A stretch of 64,000 nt of DNA from Drosophila persimilis (Eukaryota; Arthropoda; Insecta; Diptera; Drosophilidae): the NCBI RefSeq assembly GCF_003286085.1, contig NW_020825413.1:1-64000 (forward strand), given 5' to 3'. The translations under genes and the position numbers were made by a program. Of this stretch, positions 43,880-54,185 are shown piece by piece. Below the pieces are notes generated by a model that saw only the letters and a list, made by a program, of their open reading frames with translations, was not told where the DNA came from and did not search any database. Position 1 is the first letter of the stretch. Every line of letters begins with the position of its first letter.

Positions 43880-44090
43880 ATTAAATAATATTATCGATAT
43901 GTTAGGTATTATTATTATAAGTTAGTCTGGTCACACTTGAAGTGTCGACCCTCTCTCTTCTTTTGTGATCTCAAGTGTGTGGACCGGTGTTGCAGAAAAA
44001 GTAATCAAGAAATACATAAATAATCTTTAAAGAAAAACATAACTTGGTACTGTCTTCCGTTTACTAATTGTCATAGCTAGTCAACCAATA
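43880..44090 (+). repeat. Copia 3' LTR, right piece
   Basis: Continues 34075-34111 after removal of E2 and one TAAC copy. The two pieces total 248 bp against 249 bp for the 5' LTR. Followed by the copia target duplication AAAGG. Confidence 0.9.
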
Positions 44091-44095
44091 AAAGG

Positions 44096-44199
44096 TAATC
44101 GTATCAATTGGTAGGAGCTAAGATCTATGACTTACAGCATTGCTTGTTGCATACTTTTGCACGAACAGCAGCGTCCAGAACCAGCCCATTTCACAGGCT
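44096..44199 (-). pseudogene. NRF-6-like copy B, short piece right of copia
   Basis: Matches copy A around 21905-22005 (the exon with the FVQ stretch and its GTAAGT-type border) and continues copy B across the copia insertion. Cut at 44200 by the E3 LTR. The remaining 5' exons of copy B were not found to the right of E3. Confidence 0.7.
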
Positions 44200-44850
44200 T
44201 GTGAAGGCACAAGCCTCCACAAAACCTGACCACAGAACCATCCCCTGAAGAGACAGCCCCGGGGGGCTTATTATCTCATTTTATTACTACTACTATTACT
44301 ATTATAACAAAGACAACCATGAATCCTTAGTTTCCCCAATTAAAATAAGAAATAGGCTAAGAAAACCCCTAAAATAGTGAGGCCTCTTACTTATTAGCAG
44401 CGAAGAGACAACACGAAAGAGAGACGTCTACTACGGCCACGCAGCAAAGAGAACCGACATGGAAGAGAAGGAAACGGAGAGAGTCGCCGATTGCTCTTAC
44501 GCCCACGCAGCCAAAGCAAGAGAGAGAACGGCCAAACGCAAAGGAACAGCATGCAAGAGCGCGAAGCGGCAGAGAAGCCGCCGATCGCCCACGCAGCCGA
44601 GGGAGAGAGCCGACGGCGAATAGATCGGTGCAGTAGGCAGGGTGTACGCACAGAACCAGAAGTTACCCAAAATGTTGGTAAATTTTTGTCGTTTATTCCC
44701 CCACAATAAAGACACCCACCTCAACCCACCGGTTTCAGAACTTTCGTGAGTCGTGGATCATGCGGCATCCATCAAGCTGGGCGTGCCTTTCCGATACCTT
44801 TCTCCCCTGGGGACCCGGCGATGCTGGATGTGAGTCGTGGATTCACGCGG
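44200..44850 (+). repeat. E3 5' LTR, internally deleted
   Basis: Starts TGTGAAGGCAC. Compared with the 3' LTR it lacks about 268 bp at 44621, and the end near 44850 is uncertain. It has AATAAA at 44705 and a repeated GTGAGTCGTGGAT sequence at 44744 and 44831. No clear primer binding site was found. Confidence 0.65.
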
Positions 44851-45894
44851 CAGAAAAACTTCAAATCAGGTATTAGCAGCCCAAAATCAGAGCCCCGGCG
44901 AATAGCCAGCACCAATATTTGATCCCTCGACTTGTGTACAGCTAAGGCTGGTTTACCTAATACCCCCCAAGCAACAGCCACGTGTCCCAGACGCGCCGGC
45001 GAAAACCACGCGGAAAACCACGCAGCCAGCCACCTACGCAGTAGAAAGAGACGGGGAGAGACGCCGAAGACACCGCGTGCCGGGAGAAAATGGGCGCGGA
45101 CGGCGCCTAGAACTTTGGCACGCGACGGCGACAAAGCGGCACCAGCGACAGAGCAGCAGTGACGGAACAGCGACACAGCGGCAGAGCGGAAAAGAGCAGA
45201 AAAGCAGCAGCGACAGAGCAGCGAGCCAGCGGCAGAGCGGCGGCAGAGCAGCAAAGCAGCAACGGCGGAACAGCGAGACAGCGGCAGAGCGGAGAAGAGC
45301 AGCAAAGCAGCAGCGACAGAGCAGCGAGACAGCGGCAGAGCGGAGAAGAGCAGCAAAGCATCAGGGACAGAGCAGCGAGCCAGCGGCAGAGCGGAGAAGA
45401 GCAGCAAAGCAGCAGCGAGCCAGCGGCAGAGCAGAGAAGAGCAGCAAAGCAGCAGCGACAGAGCAGCGTGACAGCGGCGGAGCGGAGAAGTGCAGGAAAG
45501 CAGCTGCAGCGGCGCAGCGGCAGAGCAGCAAAGCAGCAGCGGTGTCCCAGCGACAGAGCAGCGAGGCAGCGGCAGAGCGGAGAAGGCGCCGCGACAGAGC
45601 AGCGGGACAGTGACAGAGAAGCCAAGCAGCGAAGCAGCGGTAGAACAACGGAGCAGCGGGGGACAGAGGGCGAAGGCAGAGGACCAGCTAGATGGCAGAG
45701 GAGCCCTCGGTCACAAAGGAATGGCCACGGCCAATATAAGGCGGAGCAGGAACACGAGTCAGGGAGTTACCACCGAGGAGTCAGGGAGTCACGACCGAGC
45801 AGTGAAGGAGTTACCACAGTCAGACAATTAATACCGAGCAGTCAGAGAGAGTTATTACCGAGTTTTCCCAGGGGACCGTTCCCTGTACCGTCTG
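44851..45894 (+). other. E3 leader with 51-bp minisatellite
   Basis: No normal gag start is visible. 45160-45500 is an imperfect tandem repeat with a 51-bp period (encoding RQRQSGEEQQSSSDRAA-like units), purine-rich, extending in decayed form to about 45640. The open frame 45159-46049 is a by-product of the repeat. Confidence 0.6.
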
Positions 45895-47506
45895 ATGATG
45901 CAGCGAGCCCAGTACACTCGGGAACAGGAACTCGAGCGGATCTACGAAAATCTCCGCCCGGAGTATCAAATGTACACGCGCAGACAGGATTTCCGCTCCC
46001 TCACAGAATTGACCCAGTTCGTCTCTTCTTATACTCCCCATGGTATTAGACGACTTCATCTTGGGACTCGACTTCCTCTGTGGCATCCGCGCAAGAATCC
46101 ACTGTGGACGGGCATATCTACAGCTGAAGTTGCAGCAGAAACCCGCCGGGACGATACCATCATGCACCGCCCAGCCACGCCCACGGGCCGTCACGTTTGC
46201 GGACTCCACTGCCATCCGAGACCAGCCCCAGACCAACACCCCATAGCCAACCACGAACCATCCAACCGCCGCGACAACAAGACCTTACTCGACAAGATCA
46301 TGCAACAACCCCAGGACTACGCCGCCACAACAGGACACGAAGAAAGCTACGACGGAAAGAACTGCGACACCGATGGATCCAACCATGGCCAGTTCCCCGG
46401 CACGAATCCCGACACCATCAGGACAACGCAACACAACAAGGACTTTGGCAGAGACAGTTACGGCTCCACTGGATCAATCCAGGGCCAGCTCGTCGAACCA
46501 GGAGTCAACAACAGGACACAGCAGGAAGCAAGGGACTTTGGCAGAGACAGCTACTGCTCCACTGGATCAATCCAGTTCCAGCTCGACGAACCAGGACTCA
46601 ACAACAGGACACAGCAGGAAGCAAGGGACTTTGGCAGAGACAACTACGGCTCCGCTGGATCAATCCAAGGCCAGCTCGTCGAACCAGGAGTCACCAACAG
46701 GACACAGCAGGAAGCAAGGGACTTTGGCAGAGACAACTACGGCTCCGCTGGATCAATCCAAGCCCAGCTCGTCGAACCAGGTGTACCCAACAGGACACCG
46801 CAGAAAGCAGAAGACTTTGGCAGAGACAGCTACAGATCCACTGGATCAATCCAGGGCCAGCTCGTCGAACCAGGAGTCATCAACAGGACCCAGGAATCAC
46901 CAGGATACTCCAGCAAAGATAGCTGCGGATCGCGGGATCAATCCAGGGCCAGCTCATCGAACCGGAAGTCACCACGTAGTCTCCCAACACGACAGACATC
47001 ACGCAAGCCACGAACCCCGATACCACAGGACGAGATCACAGAAACCCCGACGATGGACTACCAACTGGAGCCATTAGCCGACGCCGAGATAGCTCGGGAA
47101 CGCAACCCGTTTCGCCCAGCCGACTCGGACGACTACGAGAACGCGATCTTGGCCACAATTACCGCCCTGGAACTGGAGGACCTATCGCCGTGGCAGCAAG
47201 ACCCAGACCCCGAACCACCCCCCACGCCGTGGGCAGGCAAGTTTCTGGAAGAAGAATTGGCGAAATTCGACGGACTAACTGGAGTCTCCCCCATCGCCGA
47301 ACACACGATCACAATGCGAGACAACAGGCCCGTGAAGCAGCGCTACTTCCCGAAGAACCCGGCCAATCGGAAGATCATCAACGAACAGGTGGACGAGCTG
47401 CTCCGGGACGGAAGGATCGAACCATCCCGAAGTCCCCACAGTGCCCCAATCGTTTTAATAGGAAAGAAGACCGGAGAAATGCGAATGTGCGTGGATTACG
47501 ATATAT
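45895..47506 (+). pseudogene. E3 gag end, protease end and RT start, with 31-aa repeats
   Basis: The frame starts with a gag-like piece (YTREQELERIYENLRPEYQMY). A protease C-terminal piece lies in another frame (MVLDDFILGLDFLCGIRARI, 46040-46100). Five 93-bp repeats (46439-46905) encode a unit starting DFGRDSYGSTGSIQGQL. The start of an RT follows (TITMRDNRPVKQRYFPKN, IEPSRSPHSAPIVLI, RMCVDY). The reading stops at 47506, where foreign DNA begins, and RT resumes at about 59722. The zinc knuckles and the protease active site are missing, so it is defective. Confidence 0.75.
46439..46905 (+). repeat. 93-bp tandem repeat between E3 protease and RT
   Basis: Units start at about 46439, 46532, 46625, 46718 and 46811. 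The spacing is exactly 93 bp (31 codons), so the frame is kept. Confidence 0.85.
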
Positions 47507-47817
47507 TGGACGTTGACATGGAATGACTGCATCTTTCAAGAGGCGATGCAATTACTGCACCGTCAAGTGGCCCGTGTGACACCAGCAGCAGGCTGTTACG
47601 CGCGGATCCCAGGCAAAACGCAGCCCTCCTCCCGCCCAACCGACCGAGGGGCGCTGCCGCATGACGCGCGTAGCCGAACCAAACGCGAACATGTAAGAAA
47701 GATAGATATTAGACTAACATTCGAGGAAAATTAGCACTAAACTTACCAAGAAACTAAGCATGCAATCAAAATACAAATACCACTACAGTTACTAATTAAT
47801 AGAAAGGTGTGTAAGGA
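47507..47817. other. Left border of the insertion in E3
   Basis: 47507-47690 is G/C-rich and not assigned. 47690-47817 is AT-rich and is probably the 3' UTR of the LINE on the minus strand. No target duplication could be fixed. Confidence 0.4.
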
Positions 47818-50620
47818 TTAATAATTTAATAAGAGGAAGAGAATTATTGTTGGATATAATATGGTAGAGGGAATTATAATCCGAGCATAAGACCTAAACG
47901 GTTCATGCAAGGAATAATTCGATCTACAAGGTGGAAGGAACAACGGTATAAAATTTCTAGTCAGTCTAATGGGAATCGTGAAGTTTATGCGGCTCAACAG
48001 ATCAGGGCTATCTATGTCACCCCTGATCAAGTTGTGCATAAATATCACACCAAGCATTTTTCTACGGTTAACTAAGGATGGGAGGTTTACTAATAATAGT
48101 CTACTAGAGTAAGATGGGAGTCTTACACCCGCATCCCAGTTAAGGCCCCGCAGAGCAAAGAGTAAAAAGTTTTTCTGTACTGATTCTATACGGTCCTGGT
48201 GTACTTTGTACTGAGGGCACCATACACAGGAGCCGTATTCTAAGATCGGACGAACAAGCGAGGTATAGAGAGTCTTTGTTATATAGGGGTCGTAAAATTC
48301 CTTTGACCTCCTCTTTATAAACCCAAGCACGCCCATGGCCTTATTTACCATGGTAGAAATGTGTTCTTGGGGTCTAACATAACACCCAGATCATCCACCA
48401 GGGTAATTCTCTCAAGAGAACCCCCAAATAGGGTGTAGGGAGCCAACAAAGGGCTAGAACGATGAAATGTCATAACTTTGCATTTCGAGGCATTAAGGTG
48501 TAACAAGTTTGCACAACACCATGATTGAAAGCTATTGAGATCGGATTGCAAGCGAGAATGAAATGAAATGTCCTTGTACTGGACACAGAGCTTAACATCA
48601 TCCGCATACATAAGTACTCGAGAGTATGTTAATACTGAAGGCAAGTCATTAATAAAGAGTGTGAAGAGTTAGGGGCCTAGATGGCTGCCCTGTGGTACTC
48701 CCGAAGAAACCTTTACTGGTAAAGAGAGGGAGTTTTTGAAGAGGACTCTTTGAGACCTAGAACAAAGATAGCTAGAAATCCATCTCAGGAGGTTGGGCGG
48801 AAACCCTAAAAGGTCAAGTTTATGTGCTAAAAGGGAATGGTTTACAGAGTCGAATGCTTTACTAAAGTCGGTGTAAATAACATCCGTCTGTAAGTTTGCC
48901 TGCCTTTAATAATGAAAGAGGTAAACTCTAACAAGTTCGTGGTGGTTGATCGCCGCCTTATAAATCCCTGCTGAGTTGGAGATATAAGTGACTTGCAGAG
49001 ATGTTGCAAGTGCGGAGTTAAAACCTTCTCAAACAATTTGGGAATAGCGGATAACTTTGCTATACCTCTATAATTTTTTGCATCAGACTTGCTACCTTTT
49101 TTATGGGAGGAATTATAAACGATTCCTTCCAGATTGGGGGGAAGCAAGAGGAATCAATGGACAGGGTGAATAGTTTAAGCAATGGTCCACACAGAGCCTC
49201 GGCGCAGTACCTGAGTACACAACCTGGAACCCCGTCTGGACCCGGTGAAAACACCGGCTTAACTAGTCGAAGATCTTGAAGTAGGGAATATTCATTTAAT
49301 AAGGGACTGAAAATGCCGTTCGACCTCGGTAATCCGTATGGGTACGGTTGATCAGAGTAGCGTTCCTCAGAATAGGTGGTTTGGAAAAACGGGGCAAAAA
49401 GATCGGCAATTGCCTGATTATTATTTGCCGACATATTACAAAATGATAGCGAGGATGGGTGTGCGGACGTTCTACGCTTACTGCTTACGAAGCAGTAAAA
49501 CTGCTTAGGGTCCTGAGAAAAACGTATCCTGCAACGAGATAGGTAGTTCTTATAGCATTGAGCATTAAGAACTGAAAAGTTTGACCGAGCTATTACATAA
49601 CGAGAGTGAGAAGTAGGAGAACCCACTTCTTGAAATTTTTTATAAAGTCTTGATTTTAAGTTTTTTAGACTGGATAACTCTTGGGTAAACCAAGGGGGTT
49701 TTCCAGATCTAATCGGACAAGAAAGCGGGACACAAGAATAAAAAAATGTGCCAAGAGCATTGTAAAAAATGTTTGTGCCTTTTGTGACATCAGTGCACAA
49801 GTACAAAGCGGACCAATCAAAATCCCTAATTAGGTTATTAAGCTTCGCAAACTCGGCTTTACGAAAGCAGCGGACACGTTCAGGTAGTCTACTCGACCGA
49901 TCCAATACAGTTGGTCCTATATCTAGCGACACCTCGAAAGTTGGGTGGTAGGCGTCTTCAGGTATAGTGAGTGGAAGGGTTCGGGTTAACAACACTATGG
50001 TCGGATCCGATACAAAGCATAGATCAAGCAATCGACCCAAGGAATTTTTCACATGATTGACTTGAGACAGGGACAGGTCAAGCAAGCCGTCAACAAAGTC
50101 ATGTCGTGACATGGGCACTAGGATACTAGACTCGTTTACCGAAGACCAAACAGTTCCTGGCAAGTTGAAGTCACCAAGAACTATCATATGATCTTTATCA
50201 GATAGCGAGGAAGAAACAGCGGTTAAAGCGGACAAGTGCTGCTCATAAATTGAAATATCCGAAGAAGGTGGGATATACGAGCAGGTAATGAATATAGCGA
50301 AAGCGGGAAGAATCAGTTTTACACACAGGAATTCCAGTTCCTGTTGAACTTGGACTGTGAAGTGTTCTGACGTGAAGTAAGAGTCCACTGCAATTAGAAC
50401 CCCTCCTGCACGTCGAGACGAACGGTCTTTCTAAAAGTTGTGTACCGACCTGCCAAAACCTCGGAACTAAGAATGTCCGGCTTTAACCAGGTTTCAGTAA
50501 ACACAATAACGTGGGAAGCAAATGCAACACTATCCCGGAAAAGAATGCTGAGCTTACTACGCAAGCCTCTTACATTCTGATAGGATACTAAAAGAGAAGT
50601 TAGTTTTTTGGAAAGGTTGA
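47818..50620 (-). pseudogene. LINE ORF2: endonuclease and reverse transcriptase (CR1/Jockey superfamily)
   Basis: Minus strand. The endonuclease begins near 50620 (NVRGLRSKLSILF, VIVFTETWLKP). A frame break at about 50390-50430 comes before AGGVLIAVDSYF and VLGDFNLPGTVW. The RT follows from about 49200 (FSPGPDGVPG, SHKKGSKSDAKNYRGI, QQGFIRRRSTTTN, YADDVKLCVQY at about 48612-48580, LHLNASKCKVM) and ends with the C-terminal region (YTSLVRPILEYGSCVWCP, RIESVQKNFL) at 47818. Frame changes lie near 49070, 48890, 48650 and 48360. The enzyme would cut and prime at target DNA. The element is dead but little decayed. Confidence 0.8.
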
Positions 50621-50798
50621 AGCAAGACGGGAAGTTGAGGAAGAGGAAGTTGAGGTTGAGGGTGGCACACTGGAAAGATTTGGAAGGGATATGGGGGGCC
50701 TATTCTTCTTCTTAGCCTTAAACTCCTTCACCACCAAATGCTCCGGCCAAAATTTGGCGGAGCAAATGGTGTCAAATTGAGTTGGGGAGATGCTTATC

Positions 50799-51519
50799 TT
50801 AAACGAGGCTATCTCCCTTCACCACAGGTCTAGTACTTGTGGTGGCAATATCCGGAGGTCCGGAACGTCTATTTACTGGTGGGATCGGGATAGACGGGAC
50901 AACTAGTGAACTTGCGGACACCACGGACACGGACGCTGTAGACGTACTTGGCTGCACATTCTCCGAGGCGATGAATTCGGCTACCGAATCTGCATCGTCA
51001 GCAGCTGTCGTTGCCTTTGGAGTGGCAAACGAGATCAACTGCTGCACACTTGGAGTGGTCGGAGTCAGTTTTTCGGCGGCGCACGGCTGAGTGACGGTTG
51101 GCACTTGCAGGTCCCGCGGAGTGACCTTTTTGCGCCTCGGAGACTCATTCAGCAGTTTTAAACCGCTAAACTGAGCCTCCATGGCTAGGAGCCGATCGTA
51201 TTGGTTTTTGAAACCAACGGTCAGCTCCTTAAAGCCACTCCGCGTCTGCCTCATGAAAGATACCATGTCCTTCTCCACCGCACGGCATGCCTCGCCACTG
51301 TAATGCAAGCCATTACGTTTGGCTATAGCATCACTCACGAGGCCAGAAAATCCCGCGCATTTTGCGTGGACTACGCTGTCGCAGAGCCAGCAGGGGACAT
51401 TCGGCTGATCGTGAGTGAATCTGCTTCTTACAGGTTTTTTTGGCGCAGACCACAGCGTATTCCATTTTATATATGTATTTGCTCAAAAAAAATTTACGAA
51501 AAAAAATTAAAATTTCCAA
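50799..51519 (-). pseudogene. LINE ORF1 with PHD-like zinc finger
   Basis: Minus strand from the ATG at 51519 (MEYAVVCAKKTC). After one frame change near 51430 comes a Cys/His cluster, CWLCDSVVHAKCAGFSG, resembling the second half of a PHD finger. A region with a possible coiled coil (CRAVEKDMVSFMRQTRSGFKEL) and a Ser/Thr/Pro-rich tail follow. PHD fingers in ORF1 are known in CR1-like non-LTR elements, which supports the placement. Confidence 0.65.
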
Positions 51520-51812
51520 AACAAATTGGTATCAGATTAATGTGCCAGACAGACAGACAATGTGCAGAGTGGAGAGCGGTTATAGCGAGAGCTACTAAAC
51601 AGAGAGCACTATTGCTCAGAAAGTTTAAAGAGCGAGAGAGAAAGAACAGTTATTGAAGTTGAGGTGATAGCGAGAGAGTGATAAAACAACAAAAGCTACC
51701 AGACGAGAGCGGACTGCAATGCAATACTTACTCACTGCAACAACACAAACACAAGCCGACGCCGAAAAATAAAAAGTTAAATAATATTTTAACACAAATC
51801 AAAAGGCATGCA
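51520..51812 (-). other. LINE 5' region / flank, interrupted by E4
   Basis: AT-rich, with GAGAGCG-type short repeats and no coding frame. The sequence presumably continues at 59551 after removal of E4, joined through the TGCA target site. Confidence 0.45.
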
Positions 51813-52343
51813 AGTTAACGTACCCAATTCTATTGAGCTCTTATACGAGTTGTAAACAATCTTTGGCTTTCCAAAACGAAAACAATTTCAATCTTGGGCC
51901 TCCGCCTAATTGATTTCTAAGATGTACAATCTCAAGGGCTCCCGCCGCAATCCCAATCTTTGACACTCGCCTAAATGGAAAACCAATGTTTGCCCACACC
52001 CGGCTTCTCATAAACAATCTCACTCCCGGCTTTCTGCAGATCCTGCACTTTAGGCCTTTTACAGTTCTCTCTTTGATGACGAAATCCAATACTCGGGATG
52101 GCGAAATCAATTGAAATGCTTATAGAAAAACTATTCCCGAAAGGGATCAACGATGCAAAGATCAGAAAGTTCAAGTCAGTCTTGATCCAGCAGAGACACC
52201 GCAAAGTCTAGCTAAAAATTAAGATCGCGCAATCCCTTTGCCCGGAATTCCTTTGTGACCCTCTACTTAAATCTATATCAGTGAAGTTCGAAGTAAAATA
52301 AAAACTTTTTAAAAACACAATCCGCTACCACAGTTATTTAATT
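51813..52343 (+). repeat. E4 5' LTR
   Basis: 531 bp, AGTTAACG...TTTAATT. A few differences from the 3' LTR (for example CTCTTTGATG against CTTTTTGGATG). Confidence 0.9.
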
Positions 52344-52360
52344 GGCGCCCAACGTGGGGC
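52343..52360 (+). promoter_or_regulatory. E4 primer binding site, tRNA-Lys type
   Basis: TGGCGCCCAACGTGGGGC overlaps the last T of the LTR. Confidence 0.85.
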
Positions 52361-52929
52361 GACGTTGTATAAAAAGCACCGAATAATAAAAGTGTTGCGT
52401 CGTGCCGAAACCCGAAGGACAATTAATTAATGGAATAAATCCTTCAATTATTAAAAACGCGGAGTGACTGTGAGATATAAGATAAGAAAAAGTGAGATAA
52501 AAAGGAAACAAACCGGAGCTTAGAGTGTGCAAAAATAAATACAATATACAATACAAATACAAATACAATACAAAATACAAATAAATACAAAAGCTAATCA
52601 AGATAATTCAAAAATACAAAAAACCCAAAAAAACCAAAGTTTTTAAACAAAACCAACCAAAACAAAACACAAAGAAAGTGAAACTATCAGCTAAACCAAA
52701 GAAGGAAGACCCCCAGAAGACCCAGTTAAACAAAGAAATTTAAGAAGGAATACCCGTTCGAAGACCTATCAGCCAAATCAAGAAGGAAGACCCGTTCGAA
52801 GATCTGTCAGCCAAACTAAGAAGGACGACCCCTACCGGATAGTTCGCGAGCAAAAGTTGTATTAATAAATATATAAGTTCAATTAGGTTATATTAGATTA
52901 TAAAAACAAACATATAAGAAAAATTAAAG
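52361..52929 (+). other. E4 untranslated leader
   Basis: A-rich leader with an AATACAAATACAA-type repeat (52540-52590) and a GAAGGAAGACCCGTTCGAAGA-type sequence repeated three times (52700-52840). No coding frame. Confidence 0.6.
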
Positions 52930-54183
52930 GTGGATCAACTAACTTTAGATTTTGAAAAACTAAAAATGATTAACTCTCAAACAAGGACCGATCTCACAGC
53001 AGATCTGGTCAAACAATTGATAGCACTTCAAATTTCACAAGTACAAGAGCAAATTGTAAATTTAAAACAACAAATAGAAACTAAATCCGATCAGGTATCA
53101 GATTATCAGGCAGAAACAATAGACGAGACAATAAAAGATGACACCACATTAAAGGTAATAGAATCCCTACCAATTTTCAATGGTGGATTAAACCAATACG
53201 TAGGATGGAGGGAAGCTGCAGAAACTGCAGTGAAGTTATATAAGAAAGGAAGTAAGCAATATTATATTGCATTAACAATTTTGAGAAACAAAATAAAAGG
53301 ACCAGCACATGACGCACTGACCAACCACGGGGCAGTTTTAAATTTTGATGCCATACTTTCACGACTTGACTTTGTTTACAGTGACAAGAGACCAATTTAC
53401 ATAATAGAACAGGAGTTAAGCGTTCTCCGACAAGGGAACCTTTCAATTATAGATTTCTATAACGAGGTTAACAAGAAAATGACCTTGCTAATAAATAAGA
53501 CAATAATGACTCACGGAAAGGACAGTGAAATCACCAAAGAATCAAATAAAAAAATTAGAGACAATGCCTTACGCATTTTTGTCACTGGCCTAAACGGCGG
53601 CATTGCAGAAATCCTATTTTCATTGAATCCCCCAGATTTACCGAATGCCTTGGCAAAGGTACAGGAATTGCAATCTAATAACATTCGGCCCCAATTTGCC
53701 TACCAATGCAGCGGCCCCAGAAATTCAGGGAATAATAATTACAATACCTTAAGATTCAACCAACGACAACCTAGGACTAATAGTTCACCATTCGACCAAA
53801 AAAAGGATTTTCAGAGGAATAACATGTCATGGGGACAACCCTATTTCTTGGGTAGTAGACAACAAAATCAGGCCCCGGAACCAATGGATGTAGACGAATC
53901 GATACAAATCCAGAACCGACAGAACAGCAATCAATTCAGGGGAAATAATAATAATAATAATATTAGAAATTATCGGGAGAATACTAATGGTTATTATAGG
54001 AGAAATAATAAAAATTATAACCAAGCTCAGCATTTTAGGGCAAACGTAGTACCGAATAATCAGTCTAACGCAAATCAAGCGCAGAAACGAAAGCCAAATG
54101 AAACGTCGGAACAACCGGCTACTAAAGCAATGCGGATAAATAACATTGAGGAGGACCATTTTTTAGATCAGCCCCCGAAGTAG
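52930..54183 (+). CDS. gag: E4 gag
   Basis: A 417-residue frame. Its first codon where homologues would be expected to have ATG is GTG (52930); the first ATG is at 52966. The N-terminus is a probable coiled coil (EQIVNLKQQIETKSDQV). A capsid-like domain (LPIFNGGLNQYVGW, LSVLRQGNLSIIDFYNEV) and an Asn/Gln-rich basic tail follow; there is no CCHC knuckle, as in errantiviruses. The frame is intact. It ends six codons after a U_UUU_UUA heptamer that leads into pol. Confidence 0.8.
   Translation: MDQLTLDFEKLKMINSQTRTDLTADLVKQLIALQISQVQEQIVNLKQQIETKSDQVSDYQAETIDETIKDDTTLKVIESLPIFNGGLNQYVGWREAAETAVKLYKKGSKQYYIALTILRNKIKGPAHDALTNHGAVLNFDAILSRLDFVYSDKRPIYIIEQELSVLRQGNLSIIDFYNEVNKKMTLLINKTIMTHGKDSEITKESNKKIRDNALRIFVTGLNGGIAEILFSLNPPDLPNALAKVQELQSNNIRPQFAYQCSGPRNSGNNNYNTLRFNQRQPRTNSSPFDQKKDFQRNNMSWGQPYFLGSRQQNQAPEPMDVDESIQIQNRQNSNQFRGNNNNNNIRNYRENTNGYYRRNNKNYNQAQHFRANVVPNNQSNANQAQKRKPNETSEQPATKAMRINNIEEDHFLDQPPK
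54159..54165 (+). promoter_or_regulatory. E4 candidate -1 frameshift site U_UUU_UUA
   Basis: TTTTTTA in gag phase (TTT TTA preceded by T). The -1 frame continues open into the protease (DTGATSCYI at 54240). The heptamer is a classical retroviral slippery sequence. Confidence 0.7.
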
Positions 54184-54185
54184 GA

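Larger units (their letters stand above)
29174..44090 (+). mobile_element. copia: Copia element, split by nested element E2
   Basis: A complete Ty1/copia element whose native length is about 5.15 kb, flanked by the 5-bp target duplication AAAGG (29169-29173 and 44091-44095). LTRs start TGTTGGAATA and share GGTGTTGCAG with classic copia. The primer binding site GGTTATGGGCCCAGTCC follows the 5' LTR, as in copia. Its 3' LTR is interrupted by E2 (34112-43875). Confidence 0.9.

Noticed and set aside
45107..45648. Hydrophobic Cys/Leu/Ser-rich minus frames over the E3 minisatellite
   Set aside because: Complement of a 51-bp repeat with no start context or motif.
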